From contig NC_065878.1 in the NCBI RefSeq assembly GCF_933775445.1, positions 17,929,395 through 17,993,394 on the forward strand: a stretch of DNA of 64,000 bases, written 5' to 3'. The stretch is from Argentina anserina (lineage: Eukaryota; Streptophyta; Magnoliopsida; Rosales; Rosaceae). Positions 23,826 to 34,762 of this stretch are shown one piece after another. How positions within the stretch are numbered: the first letter of the stretch is position 1; each line of letters opens with the position of its first letter. The notes beneath the pieces were generated by a model. The model saw only the letters and a list, made by a program, of their open reading frames with translations. It did not search any database and was not told the DNA's origin. The position numbers were made by a program, and so were the translations under genes.

Positions 23826-23986
23826 AGTTGAAAAGTTAGTGTTCTTGCTTAAATTAATTCATACACGGATTACACTTGTTTATATAGACTAATCTAGCAC
23901 TATTTCTAGCACTAACTACCACTAATTACTCCGTGATTCACGGAGGGAATCACGGGCCGTGATTCCCGGCCTAATTCACGCCGACA
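23826..23986 (-). repeat. 5' LTR of the copia element
   Basis: 161 bp. On the minus strand it begins TGTCGGCG and ends TTTTCAACT, directly followed by the primer-binding site. Apart from the 26-bp insertion/deletion I see no substitution relative to the 3' LTR, which points to a recent insertion. Confidence 0.93.
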
Positions 23987-24094
23987 TCAACAGATGTCCG
24001 ATCTGGTCAAACAGTGACCAGACGGTAAGATCGAACGCCTGCTGAGCGCCACCTGGTGCTCAACAGCTGACCAGGTGATCAACACTCTAACAAG

Positions 24095-24615
24095 CACAAG
24101 CGAAATCAGGGGGCAAGCGGGGGCCACTGCCGTCACTCAAATTTTAGTTTTTTTTTCTTATAATCCAAAAATCTAATATTAAACTTCTGCACTTATTTTT
24201 TAAGGAAAACCTTTCATATTATTAGAGTAAACATTTGATTACACACACAAAGTCCAAAACTTTATACTTTTCTCATTTTTGTATGTTAGACTCATTTGTT
24301 ATAATGTTTACTAGTTTAGTTTTTAAATTCATTATTTGTTTATTAGATAAATTTGCTATTTTTATTTAAATTTACAATTGTGAAATAAAGAAATTAAGAG
24401 ATTTTATAAATGAACATAAGACGAGACATAAATAATCTCCTCTTATACAAAATGAAATATCAAAATAAAACCGTGTAGAAATTAATTTAAAAAAAACTTC
24501 ATTTTGATGACAAATATCGACATACCTAATTTAATGATAGCATAGTAATTTTTTTCTTGCACATATGAGTGATTTTTGCCCCCACTCATTTAAGCTTCTG
24601 GTTCCGCCACTAAAT
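24095..24615. mobile_element. hAT-like relic inserted in the F-box pseudogene
   Basis: The right end reads TAGTGGCGGAACCAG on the minus strand, resembling hAT termini. The left end, cacaagcgaaatcag, is a decayed counterpart. The word taacaag flanks it on both sides (24088-24094 and 24616-24622). The interior is AT-rich with no reading frame. Exact ends and the full 8-bp duplication are uncertain. Confidence 0.5.
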
Positions 24616-24622
24616 TAACAAG

Positions 24623-24710
24623 GTCTGGTAATCCCTCAGATCGACTTACCAGGCCGGTTGGCGGTCTTCATGGCAAGATTTACGGTGTGCTTTTCTTCAG
24701 CCATTACCGA
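24623..24710 (-). pseudogene. N-terminal fragment of the decayed F-box gene
   Basis: From an ATG at about 24703 the minus strand reads MAEEKHTVNLAMK and, in another frame, RSEGLPDLV, which aligns with GRSDLPLPDLV at the start of the intact F-box protein. The rest of the gene continues at 18649 and below, on the far side of the hAT-like relic and the MITE/copia block. Confidence 0.65.
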
Positions 24711-24922
24711 TCGATATGTGGAGGATCAAAATTGAAAGGACATCTGTCCTATTGGTAAATATACTACTATACATGCAATTTAAGGAATCCAAAATCGTCA
24801 AAGAATCTGAAATTTCTAAAGAAAAGGAGTCCGCTTGGGGACTTTAGTTTTTGCATGATTGTTCACGCATGAGAAAGCCAATAGAAATTTCAAAAGGTTT
24901 GGTTGTCCGCCGGATAAGTTAA

Positions 24923-25098
24923 GGATTTATTGTTAGTACTTACTACTTAATTACATAATTTCATCGATCTTAATTTCTTCCTAATATCGTTAGAAATGTT
25001 TGGTACTTACGGATTTATTGTTAGTACTTACTACTTAATTACATAATTTCATCGATCTTAATTTCTTCCTAATATGGTTAGAAAAGTTCGGTACTTGT
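24923..25098. repeat. 88-bp tandem duplication
   Basis: ggatttattgttagtact starts at 24923 and again at 25011. The two units differ by only a few bases over their length. Confidence 0.9.
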
Positions 25099-25905
25099 CA
25101 TGCAATATCGAGTGATTTGAGCCCAGAATGCAGTACCAAAAACCTAACACAGTCGTATGATTTCAGACCCAAAACGCACGTATGTACTCTTCTCTAGCGT
25201 TTTCTATTTCCACAACTGATCGACTTAATTGGACCCCTTAACTCCAAGCAACCATTTGTTCAGAGGAGTAATGCATCAGATGACTAGGATCAATCATAAA
25301 TGAAACTTTGAAAGTCCGCATCAGAAAAGATCATATGGCTGCTTAATTGGACTTGTCGATCATCAGTTGTGCATGCATATACGTGGGTGCGGTCTGTACG
25401 GCTGCACCTCTGCGGGGATAGTCCATATATAGTCCCACACGTTTTCTCAATTTCCAACCGTATTCTCATGATCTTGTCTAGCAAATTCAGATAAACTATT
25501 TTGTAACATAACTTCATTATATAAATAGCATGAATTGTGGAAACCAGCTACGTTCTATTGGTGTCGACTCAATCCAAATGGAAATGAAGGTTGGATGCCA
25601 CTACTTGCTCCTACCCAAACTCAGACTAAGAGTCGGTGTATGACACATACATAAGATGTGCTCGACACATCTCACAATCTGTAGTAGTGGAGTTATATTT
25701 ATGCAAAAAATATATATACGGAAAATTGAGAGAATATATATATGCTCAAAGACATTATATGTAGGTCTTTCTAGTTTCAAGATCGACTTTTCTGGATTTC
25801 AGCCTTTCCAGCTTTAAGCGCTTTGTGGACTTTGGAAGAAAGCAAAGAATCTTAAGTCTGATTATTATTCCGATTTGTGAATTCACCAATGAAATGTGCC
25901 TGATC

Positions 25906-25908
<3 letters not shown>

Positions 25909-25948
<40 letters not shown>
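25909..25948. repeat. (AT)n microsatellite
   Basis: About 20 uninterrupted AT units. Confidence 0.92.
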
Positions 25949-25950
<2 letters not shown>

Positions 25951-26778
25951 TGACCTATACTCGATCTTTAATTTGATTAGACGGGATCGGAGGAACTGCC
26001 CCGCGCGGCCATAGGGGAATCCTGATATGATAATAACGAACATCTAGCTAGCTGATATATATACTGGTATATAGAAACTAAAGAAAAAGATTGATCCTTA
26101 TTAGCAATTTAGCAATCATCGACGCATAAGTTAGAACAGTAATTCAATATTACAATACTTTTCTACTAGTCATATACTCATAATTATTAAGTATCTTCAG
26201 CAGTTACAACGTGGATTATTACTAGTGCTTGGAATGCAAGTTATCTACTTTTACAACAGAAAATTTTATAAAACAAGGATATAAATCCACAATGATCGAG
26301 TTGACCCTATTTCCTCTTAAACTTTAAAACATCATGCTTACATATACGTGGCTTTCGACTGTAATATATGCGCCAAAAATCTGGATTTGTAACCTAATAT
26401 CTACTCAATAGACACGATAATCAATAATCTAGTGAGTTAAGTTTTGCTTTATTTGATCACTCAAGGGGAATTAATAATTGAAGACAAAAACAAACTTTTG
26501 TAATTAGGGAAATGACCTTTCTTTATAAGGATCATACAATTTAGGCAACTATATGTAAGACCATAAAATATCAAAATCTGATTTTACACGTACACATACA
26601 ATATTATTGCTTAATTAAGTACTATATTTGCATCTCATATCATTATTATTTCAGAAAGTTAGAAAGCTTTTCCCTTAATCTCTTTGATATCCGCAGTAGT
26701 TTACAGGCTCAACATAATGGCTAGCTACATCCCCAATTTCCCATGATCATTGATCGTTCAAAATGATACACTGTTTAA

Positions 26779-27900
26779 TCACGTCCAAAGAGGTTCCCAG
26801 TCACAAGCAGTGTCCAGATTGTTCTCATCAAGAAAACAATTCGTATCGATATGGATATTAGAATATGGTTGCTGCTGCAAAATGGGTACTAGTACCGCTT
26901 CTTTAGATTGCTGTGTGTTAGTAGCAGTAGTACTACTCATGTCCATGCAAATTAGGGCAATCAAATTGCCTTGGTGACATTGCATGTTGGTGATCTCCGC
27001 TTGTGCCTTGGCTAGTTGGGATTGGAGCTCAGTGACTTGTTTCTGAAGATTGCAGATTGCTCCGGCGCAGCCATATACTGGATCTCTAAGCCTGGCATTG
27101 GCTTCATAAACCATGCTGCTCACTGCATCTGCTCTCTGAGATTCTGGAAGGTCCTGAAACATTTCAAACGTATAGCTTATAGATTGGACAAATAAACTTG
27201 AGGGTCATTTTCACACGGAACAGCTTTAGAAGAAAACCCAATTTGTGTAACATTCTTTCCACACGGTTTACTTTAAACATCTGTAGTTGAAAAAAGTGTC
27301 CTCATCACGACCTTTTAATGAGAATTGAATCGCACATATGCTTCAGTAATTAGGAAAGATGGCCAATCCAAATTACAAGTTAGAACATGCATCTCTTCCT
27401 AAATTTGTATTCAGTACGTCTTGATATATTGTAAATTGGAGCATCCAACTCAAAGTGAATGACTATAAGTTAATCTTATGTGATGTTAGGGGATAAAGAC
27501 TAAAAGGTGTTTTGTATACTTTCAAATGGATGAGGTTATGAGAATAAACAGAATGAACCAGAAAATAATAGATGGAATGAGAACTAAAACGCACCTGCAA
27601 GAACTTGATGATATTGCTGGCTCCAAAGACTCTATGGGCTGTAGTGAACTTTATAGGATCCGACGGAGGAAAGTATGGAGCTAAAACACACCTCTCCACA
27701 CATCGGCGTCGGAGGATCTTGCAGGCGGCACATGGGCTAACAACGATAGCTGGTGGGGGCGCCGGATGAGATGAGGTAGTAGGAGAGGTAGCAGGAGAAG
27801 AAGATATTTGTGGAGAGGAAGAAGTAGATATCAATGGAGAGTAAGTGAAACTTAAAGGTGGTGTTGTAGTAGTAGCAGTTGTGTTGCCATTGAATTCCAT
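26779..27900 (-). CDS. LOB-domain (LBD) transcription factor, LBD1/LBD11-like
   Basis: Two exons, 27900-27595 (102 codons) and 27153-26779, give 226 residues. A low-complexity Ser/Thr/Pro start (residues 1-55) precedes the LOB domain. That domain has the zinc-finger-like CX2CX6CX3C block (CAACKILRRRCVERC, residues 57-71), the GAS block (FGASNIIKFLQ) ending exactly at the intron, then PESQRADAVSSMVYEA and the Leu-zipper-like coiled coil ICNLQKQVTELQSQLAKAQ that marks class I. The intron position after KFLQ is standard for class I LBD genes. The family binds DNA and acts in organ boundaries and lateral growth. Resemblance is best to the LBD1/LBD11 group, which is linked to vascular cambium. The C-terminus is Gln- and Asn-rich. 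Confidence 0.94.
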
Positions 27901-27948
27901 TGTTTTTGAGTTGCTTTGGTTAATATGGTAAAGGAGCGAAGCAATGGC

Positions 27949-28006
<58 letters not shown>

Positions 28007-30153
28007 AACCCAAGAAGGGTTCGAATGTCAATCACTATTTGCACCATTAATATAGTGAGATGACGTTAACAGTTATGAATTAGGTTCTTTGCAATTGTTT
28101 CCCCTCCTTTCAAGAAATAAAGAGTACACAAATGGAAATTAAGCTCTACAGAAAATAAATATATACCAACTAAGTATATACTTTATTAGGATACTTGCGT
28201 CAAGGAGCACATCCAACAGTACGTTGCTCCGATCCAGCCACTCGATCTCTTCTTATACTCTACGTATTCATCACTTAGTACTTACGTACATAGTTTCTGG
28301 ATAGTCAATGATCGAACTCGTAAGATTAGGTACTTGTCATTACTCAATATGGCAATTCATTTCTTATCATCCCCCTTAGTAAGAGTTATTAGTCCTCGCT
28401 ACTCGATCAGCCTACTAGCTAGCTTGGCTCATCAGGATATATGCAGCAATAGTTCTTAGTTTATGCAATAGATTCAATCTCATCTCTCTAACTTTTACAG
28501 AAATTGTTGACATAGAACTGTTATATATAAATCTATGCCCATGACCAAACTAATGTACGTACAGATCGACTTCGAGACAGAAATACAAATCTAACAATAA
28601 AGACTAAAGAGACATATTAACGTACTTTTGAACTTCAAACAATGAAGGTTTAGGTATCCGAATTATTAGGTATCTCCAATCGAGCACTATAAATTGGATA
28701 ATATGCATATGCTAATAAAAATGAGAGGCTTATTATATGTACCTAGTACATGGTTTACGTGACGTACCCCTTTAATGTTATTGATTTATTTTTTATTGTA
28801 TTTTTTTAATTAGTTACTCATATTTAAATAATTTTTTTTCTTTTTCACCGTGTGCATGTTTATCACATCATGAAGTAATATAATTAATTTAGTACACCAC
28901 ATGACAGTATTACGTAGTATTCCAGGTGCACAGAATAATCACTCAGACTTCAAGAAAATTTAGAAAATAAACAAATGTTTCTACTTTCTACGAGTAATAT
29001 ATTCAATTAATTGGCTAATTATCTGCTGCGAAAAGTGAGACCAACATGTATATTCTCCTAATTCTCCCCTTAAAAAAACCAACTAATTAAACACAACTAA
29101 TTTAAAGTGATGATCGCCGTGGATTGAAATTGACATCACAGCTGGTTGAGATTTGAGAAGAGTGACTTGATATAGACTTGCGAGTTGAGACCAATTCATG
29201 AAGAATTGGATTGGTTCTACTGGATTCCAAGGTAGACTCTTACCTAGCAGAAGATAACAAAGTTGGGTGAGAAACAAGTAAAGCTCGTGGGAAAGAAAAT
29301 GATAGAAACCAGTCGACTAGTACGTGGAAGTCTTACAAGCCCGAGTGTGACATAACTTAGAAGAATGAGGAAGAAATTAGAGAGACATATCTTCCATTGA
29401 AATGATGTTATAACGCGTACATTTCTGCCTGCTCCGCAGGAATTGCTACAAGTCCTTGCCTTCACCTTAAATGTGGATTTGTTAAACCCAAGTCTTCTCT
29501 CAAGTTTGTCTGTTTGAAGGTGTATACATATATATAAACGTACACATGAGTCGTGGTTTGTTCACTCATAAATCATGATCATTTTCTTAAAACAGAACTC
29601 AAGAAACTCAAAACATGCATTTTGATCCGATTTTCTTTTACTTACTCATCATTTTCTAAACATTCATTTTCTTCCAATATGCATTATGGAAGGTTCGATA
29701 TTTGGCTCTTAATTAATAGAACGTACACAAGTCATAAAAAAGAATACAAATTCAGACAGCTAGCTTCTAGGTAAGTTGTGGTTCTACATTCAAATCCATG
29801 ACCATTGAAATACTACTGGGCACTTCAAATTTCAACATATTACATGTGCCATGAGCGTCACTTGATTTATGTATATATTTATTAAGAAATGAAATATAAC
29901 ACTATGAATGCACCAAACATACATACATTCTATTCATCCACCCACTGCTTTGCTTCAAAATTAATCATTCTAATCACTGTAACTAAGTTGTTAGTCAAAG
30001 TCAAGTCGCATATACTTTAAACCCGTAATATTTATATATGTCATCAAGATTGATGAATTTGACGGTTTATGGCACATTAACTTACTCCTTCAAATTAGAT
30101 ATGTTCACATAAACTAAAACAACGGATAACCGAGTTATAGCACTTTACATGGG
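27901..30153. other. Intergenic, LBD upstream region
   Basis: Immediately right of the LBD start are a (TA)n and a (GA)n tract (27947-28002), probably in the 5' leader or core promoter. The rest is AT-rich and I see no gene in it. Confidence 0.5.
27947..28002. repeat. Compound (TA)n(GA)n microsatellite upstream of the LBD gene
   Basis: About 14 TA units are followed by about 13 GA units, 47-102 bp upstream of the LBD ATG. In the sense of the gene it reads as a CT tract followed by a TA tract. Confidence 0.9.
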
Positions 30154-30156
30154 TAA

Positions 30157-30736
30157 GACCTTCTCCAACCTGTGGGAATTGAACCTATGAGCTATTGTGC
30201 CACAATTTTCTCACATTGTAGCATACTCCGTCTCCAACTCATAGGATAGTGTGCTAGTGTGTCACAAAAGTGTGTCAGAAGTAATCCAAAAAAGATCATT
30301 ACTTGTTATAGTATATTGTTTCAACAAAGAAAAATACAGTTTTTCTTTTTCAAATAATGAAATATATATATTCACTAAATATTGTTGATATGTATTTATG
30401 AAATTATTCACCAAAACAACAATAAAAATATTTTTTAGGCAAGATTCACGTGTGCTAGTGTGGCAGAAGTAACCCAAAACTGTGCTAGTGTGGCAGAAGT
30501 AACCCAAAAGGGCTATTTCGGAGAGAAGAGATATATAATGCAAAATGTAGGCAAGGTGAGTTATTAGAGTAAAATTGTAATTAAATAATAGTATATAAAT
30601 TAAAAGGTACAAAACACATTAAAAACTATTAAAGAGCTATATTGTAGCACACTTGGCTTGAAGACGGTTGATATTAAATTGATGAATAATGTCGATTTAG
30701 TGTGCCACAATGTAACCCTTTTAGTTAGAGAAGGCC
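30157..30736. mobile_element. Tourist-like (PIF/Harbinger) MITE, 580 bp
   Basis: Ends are GACCTTCTCCAACC and, at the right as reverse complement, GGCCTTCTCTAACT. A TAA target duplication flanks both sides (30154-30156 and 30737-30739). Inside, a 30-bp unit containing tgtgctagtgtggcagaag is tandemly duplicated at about 30451-30510. No transposase is present. Confidence 0.75.
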
Positions 30737-30739
30737 TAA

Positions 30740-32446
30740 GGAAATAGTGTAGATACAAATAGTGTATAAGTGAACGCTTATCAATAAGTTAGATTGCAAA
30801 TGGAAATACGACAAGGGCGATATCCAAAACCCATTTACATATCATTCCGCCTAAAGGTTTAGTCTTGTTCACATTAGTTTAATGTTCCTTTTATTTGTGT
30901 TTCTACTACTGGGCTGGGTGGGCTGTTGGGCTTTCGAGTCAGATCATATGGATGCATGTGTGATGGTTTATTTGGGTGCCATCTGTTTAATTGGCTTCGG
31001 TTGAAAGACACAAATGTATAATCATATACAATCTCATTATCAGGTTTTCAATCAATATTATAATTAACGTGTTATTGGACTTCTAGACTATTTGCGCAAG
31101 CTACGCAATGCGTGGCCCCTACACTAGTTGTAAATCACAAGGGAACTCATCTTCAACGACAGTTTGACCAAGTAACTAGTAAGTAATCTCCTTCCTGATC
31201 TTCCCATTCCAAAATGATTGCACGAGTAAAGTGTGTTGTCATGGCATGATCCTCAGGTTCGCTATAATTCGTGGAATTGACATTATCTTCCCAAGTATTT
31301 GGTTGATGTATAATGGATGAGTATATATAAAGACCAACCGGCCGGCAGCCATAAACCTTGTGATCAGGTATGCATGCCTAATGGATGTTTCAAATATGAG
31401 TGTGTGTGAATGTGTTCCATTAATAATCAAACGTTTTAGATATATGATTTAGTGGGTGAGAGCTTTTAACATACCACAGAAGACCCCTTGCGTGCCATGC
31501 CTTGCCTCACCATCTTTTCGACATAAACTGTTGCGGGCAACAATTTCTTATATGAACCATGAAGCTCTATGATTGCTGTTATTTTCCATAAGAACTTCAG
31601 CTCTGACTTCTTTAACTAGAGTTCTCTAAAATATGGATCATCAGTGTTATGAGAGAATTTAACAGGAATACCTTAAAGACGTTGGTCCAAGAAACAAAGA
31701 TTATCTCAAATGGGTCATTCCATTGCCTTCCCCTTGCTAGAAAGGACAGATGACAATGTCATTATAATACCATGAGATGGTAATACCATACAATCAGTTC
31801 TGTTTGCTTACAACTCTTTCCTTCATAATTTACAAGCAACTATACAGTAAAGGCGAAACCACAGCAGAAAAAACGTTGCTGAGATTCTCAGTAAATGAGG
31901 AGCTGCTGCTGTTTTCAAAGAATTGACCACCAACACATGAATTTGAACCAATGAAGCATGCAAAATCTGCACTCAATGCTGATACGCGTGTATGGACAGT
32001 CACTAACTTTCTGATTTATCCAAAGTAAGATGTAATGGTGTCTGACAGTTGAGAATCACTGATCAAAGTTCAACTATAGTATTGGACGCAAGCTTTAACC
32101 CTAGGAGGCCAGGACAATGCCCTCTTTGTTCCAGCAATCATTTGACTACCAACGAATTCCGGACAAACAGTATCGGGCTGTCAGTGCAGAGCATAGCAGC
32201 AAACCAATGCATTTGAATCAACAAAACCACTGAAATCTGTATATGACCTGAAGTTTATATATCGCCTGCCCCTCATTAAGTCACTAACAATTGCACATCT
32301 CCATTTACCCCAGGGAAGAAGTTGGAAGTCAGGAGCTGGAGTCATGCTTTAAACCCAGGAGGCAATGTCTATATTCCCTTTATTCCAGCCACCTTTTTAC
32401 TATTTTCATTATCAAGGACATTGTGTAAGATAGCACCAAGTTATCA
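30740..32446. other. Intergenic downstream of the PPR gene
   Basis: No gene recognised. Two loosely similar blocks occur near 32090-32170 and 32345-32410 (aaccctaggaggccaggacaa versus aacccaggaggcaatgtc), just beyond the PPR stop codon. They may be a degenerate duplication. Confidence 0.4.
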
Positions 32447-34762
32447 CTACAACCTAACAACCTTTGATGTACGTCTTCGCCTTTTAATCAACCCTTCCAT
32501 TACATGTATATAAACATCTTTAGTTAAAAGGATACCTTTCTGCTTCGACTCCCGCAAAATGTTGATGGCATCCTTGTATTTTCCCTGCGTACACAAATGA
32601 CTGATCTGGTCTGAATAAGCTAGTGTGGTTGGATCAGATTCTACTGCAGATTCAAAGGTCACCCCATCTGGCCCCTTATCCACTTCCAAGGACCAATCAT
32701 GTAAGTTCCCCATTTCAACCATTTTCGATATAAAAACCTCTGCTTCCTTAATATTATCAGTATCAGTTAGTGCATTGAAAATGGCTCTGTATGTATGCTG
32801 GTCAGTAGCTAATTTCTTTTCTTTCATGTCGGCAAAAAGACCAAAGACATCATCAAACCTCCTTTCTTTGCAAAGGCCAGATATCAATATGTTGTATGTA
32901 ACCGTATCAACGTCCTTTCCTCTAGAAATCCAGGTATTAAAAAGCTTAACAGCTTTTTCTAACATACCCTGATTGCACAGTCCAGAAAGAAGAATATTAC
33001 ATGTAAAGACATCTGGTGTGAATGATTTCTCCACCATATTGTTGTGAAGCTGAAATGCTTTCTCAACCAGACCCTCACGACAATATCCATGAATTATCAT
33101 GTTGTATGTAGGTTCATCAGGGATTAGACCTGTTGTTACAAGCTCATTCAACTTGTCAACTGCTTGTTCGGATTTCCCAAACTGGCATAGCCCTCCAATT
33201 ATAGATTTGTAAGTGACAATGCTAGGAAGGACCTGTTTCTCCTTCATCTCTTCCCAAAGCTCCAAACCCTTGCCTGGATTTTCATTCTTAAAGCATCCCA
33301 TAATCAGAGTTCCATAGGTCACCTCATCAAGTATATAACCCCTCTCAACCGAACTACGAAACAATGCAAATGCCTTGTCTAGCTTCTTCTGATTACAAAA
33401 TGCGTGAAGAATGGTATTGAGTGTATAAGTGTCCATATTCAAACCTTCCCTACCCATCTCATCCATCATCGTAAATGCTTCTTTCATTTTCCCTGCTTTG
33501 CAATACCCACTAATCAGAGTATTGTAAGTGACACGAGAAGGAGCAAAGCCATCTTCCTTCATCTTCCTGATCGTATCACTCGCTTCATCCATCTTCCCTT
33601 CCTTACAACACCACTTCACCATTATATTATGCGTAACTTCATTTGCTCTCACTCCCCTTTCACGCATCTCCTCAAGCAACTCCAACGCCTTGGACTCATC
33701 ACCCCTTTCAAAACACCCATCAACCAACGTATTATACGTGACAACATCCGGCACCAGCTTCAACTTCTCCATCTCATCCCTCACCCCCATCGCCTCTTCA
33801 ACCCTCCCCGCTCCACACAACCCACTAACCAACATATTACACGTCCAAACATCCGGCAACAAATGACTCCCCCTCATCAACTCCACCACCTGCGCCGCCT
33901 CCTTCAACATTCCCAACTTACAATACCCATAAACCAGAATATTATAAGTATTCCTATTCGGCACCACCCCTCTCGACTTCATCTCCACCAACAACTCCCT
34001 CGCCTCGCTCAACCTCCCCTTCTTACACAACCAATCCAACACCGTATTAAAGCTCACAATATCAGCTACGCATCCGAAATCACTCATCCTAGTCAGCAAA
34101 TCGACGGCATTACAATACTTATTCTCCAAGCAATGACCATATATCAGAACATTGAAAGTACTAGTATTCACACTAATCCCTAATCGAATCGCATCACTAA
34201 CAATATCAACACACATTGCTACAGAATGAGAGGTGTTACATTTCACGAGAGCGCCGATGAGAGTATTGCAGGTGAGGACGTTGGGCCGGTACCGGAGCTT
34301 CTTCATTTTGGTGAAGAGCTGGGCGGCGAGGTGGGGCTTCCCGACGTGGACGTAGGCGCCGATGGAGGTGTCGAGGAGGGCCTTGGAGTGGCGGGGGACG
34401 GCGTCGTCGGGGCGGAGGAGGAGGCGGTGGAGGCGGTTTTGGGAGTCGGAGGAGATGAATTGGATTAATAGGGTTTTGGCGTCGGAGAATTTGTTGTGGG
34501 AGAAGAGAGAGGGGAGGAGGGTGAGGAGGGGGCGAGGGGTTTGGTGGAAGAGGGGGAGGTGGGCCCGGGCCCAGTGGAAGAAGCTGAGGAGGGTGGCGGG
34601 GTGGGAGGCTAGGGTTTTGGAGCGGAGGAGAGAGAGGAGGAGGGGCTCGGTGAGGTGGGGGAGGTAGGGTTTGAGGGAGTGGAGGAGGTGTGGGGGTTTG
34701 GTGGAGGTTAGGACGGCGGTGATGGTTTCGAGGAGGTCTGGAGGTTTTGGGAGGTTGGTCAT
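32447..34762 (-). CDS. P-class pentatricopeptide repeat protein, 771 aa
   Basis: A single intronless frame from the ATG at 34762, typical for PPR genes. From about residue 130 to 650 it is built of some 14-15 P-type 35-residue repeats with diagnostic starts such as VTYNTLVDGCFERG, VTYNTLISGYCKAGKMKEA and VTYNILISGLCKERRFDD. There are no E, DYW or SMR domains. The protein is expected to bind organellar RNA; residues at the usual code positions could be used to predict the target. The N-terminus (MTNLPKPPDLLETITAVL) is Leu/Pro/Thr-rich and gives no clear choice between mitochondrion and plastid. The last 100 residues (after about 670) depart from the repeat. It lies head-to-head with the next gene. 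Confidence 0.95.
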   Translation of the reverse strand: MTNLPKPPDLLETITAVLTSTKPPHLLHSLKPYLPHLTEPLLLSLLRSKTLASHPATLLSFFHWARAHLPLFHQTPRPLLTLLPSLFSHNKFSDAKTLLIQFISSDSQNRLHRLLLRPDDAVPRHSKALLDTSIGAYVHVGKPHLAAQLFTKMKKLRYRPNVLTCNTLIGALVKCNTSHSVAMCVDIVSDAIRLGISVNTSTFNVLIYGHCLENKYCNAVDLLTRMSDFGCVADIVSFNTVLDWLCKKGRLSEARELLVEMKSRGVVPNRNTYNILVYGYCKLGMLKEAAQVVELMRGSHLLPDVWTCNMLVSGLCGAGRVEEAMGVRDEMEKLKLVPDVVTYNTLVDGCFERGDESKALELLEEMRERGVRANEVTHNIMVKWCCKEGKMDEASDTIRKMKEDGFAPSRVTYNTLISGYCKAGKMKEAFTMMDEMGREGLNMDTYTLNTILHAFCNQKKLDKAFALFRSSVERGYILDEVTYGTLIMGCFKNENPGKGLELWEEMKEKQVLPSIVTYKSIIGGLCQFGKSEQAVDKLNELVTTGLIPDEPTYNMIIHGYCREGLVEKAFQLHNNMVEKSFTPDVFTCNILLSGLCNQGMLEKAVKLFNTWISRGKDVDTVTYNILISGLCKERRFDDVFGLFADMKEKKLATDQHTYRAIFNALTDTDNIKEAEVFISKMVEMGNLHDWSLEVDKGPDGVTFESAVESDPTTLAYSDQISHLCTQGKYKDAINILRESKQKGILLTKDVYIHVMEGLIKRRRRTSKVVRL

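Larger units (their letters stand above)
18707..23986 (-). mobile_element. Copia LTR retrotransposon, complete in structure, defective in coding
   Basis: LTRs lie at 18707-18841 (135 bp) and 23826-23986 (161 bp). They are identical except for a 26-bp segment present only in the right copy. A 5-bp target duplication, tcaac, flanks the element (18702-18706 and 23987-23991). Read on the minus strand, the primer-binding site TGGTATCAGAGCC (initiator Met tRNA type) adjoins the 5' LTR at 23825-23813, and a polypurine tract reading TTGAGGGGGAG adjoins the 3' LTR at 18842. Domain order is gag, protease, integrase, reverse transcriptase, RNase H, which defines copia. The element sits inside the small MITE. 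Confidence 0.95.
18660..24087. mobile_element. Mutator-like MITE with 10-bp target duplication, split by a copia element
   Basis: The outer arms are inverted repeats: ctggtcagctgttgagcac at 18671 pairs with its near reverse complement ending at about 24076. They are bounded by an identical 10-bp direct repeat, taacaagcac, at 18650-18659 and 24088-24097. Without the copia insertion the element would be about 145 bp, mostly palindromic. A 9-11-bp target duplication is characteristic of Mutator-like elements. Its insertion point is the junction between the decayed F-box gene and a hAT-like relic. Confidence 0.75.
24711..26778. other. Intergenic, downstream of the LBD gene
   Basis: No gene supported. 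It holds an 88-bp tandem duplication (24923-25098) and a (AT)n microsatellite (25909-25948). The stretch from about 26500 to 26778 probably includes the LBD 3' untranslated region. Confidence 0.5.

Noticed and set aside
23298..23831. A 177-codon plus-strand reading frame in the GC-rich copia leader
   Set aside because: It runs through GGGCCGGGTC tandem repeats and the composition-biased leader, has overlapping open frames on both strands and no protein family features. It is a GC artefact.
33404..34667. Long plus-strand frames opposite the PPR gene
   Set aside because: They are antisense to repeated PPR coding sequence, are His/Pro/Ile-rich low-complexity, and shadow the real frame.
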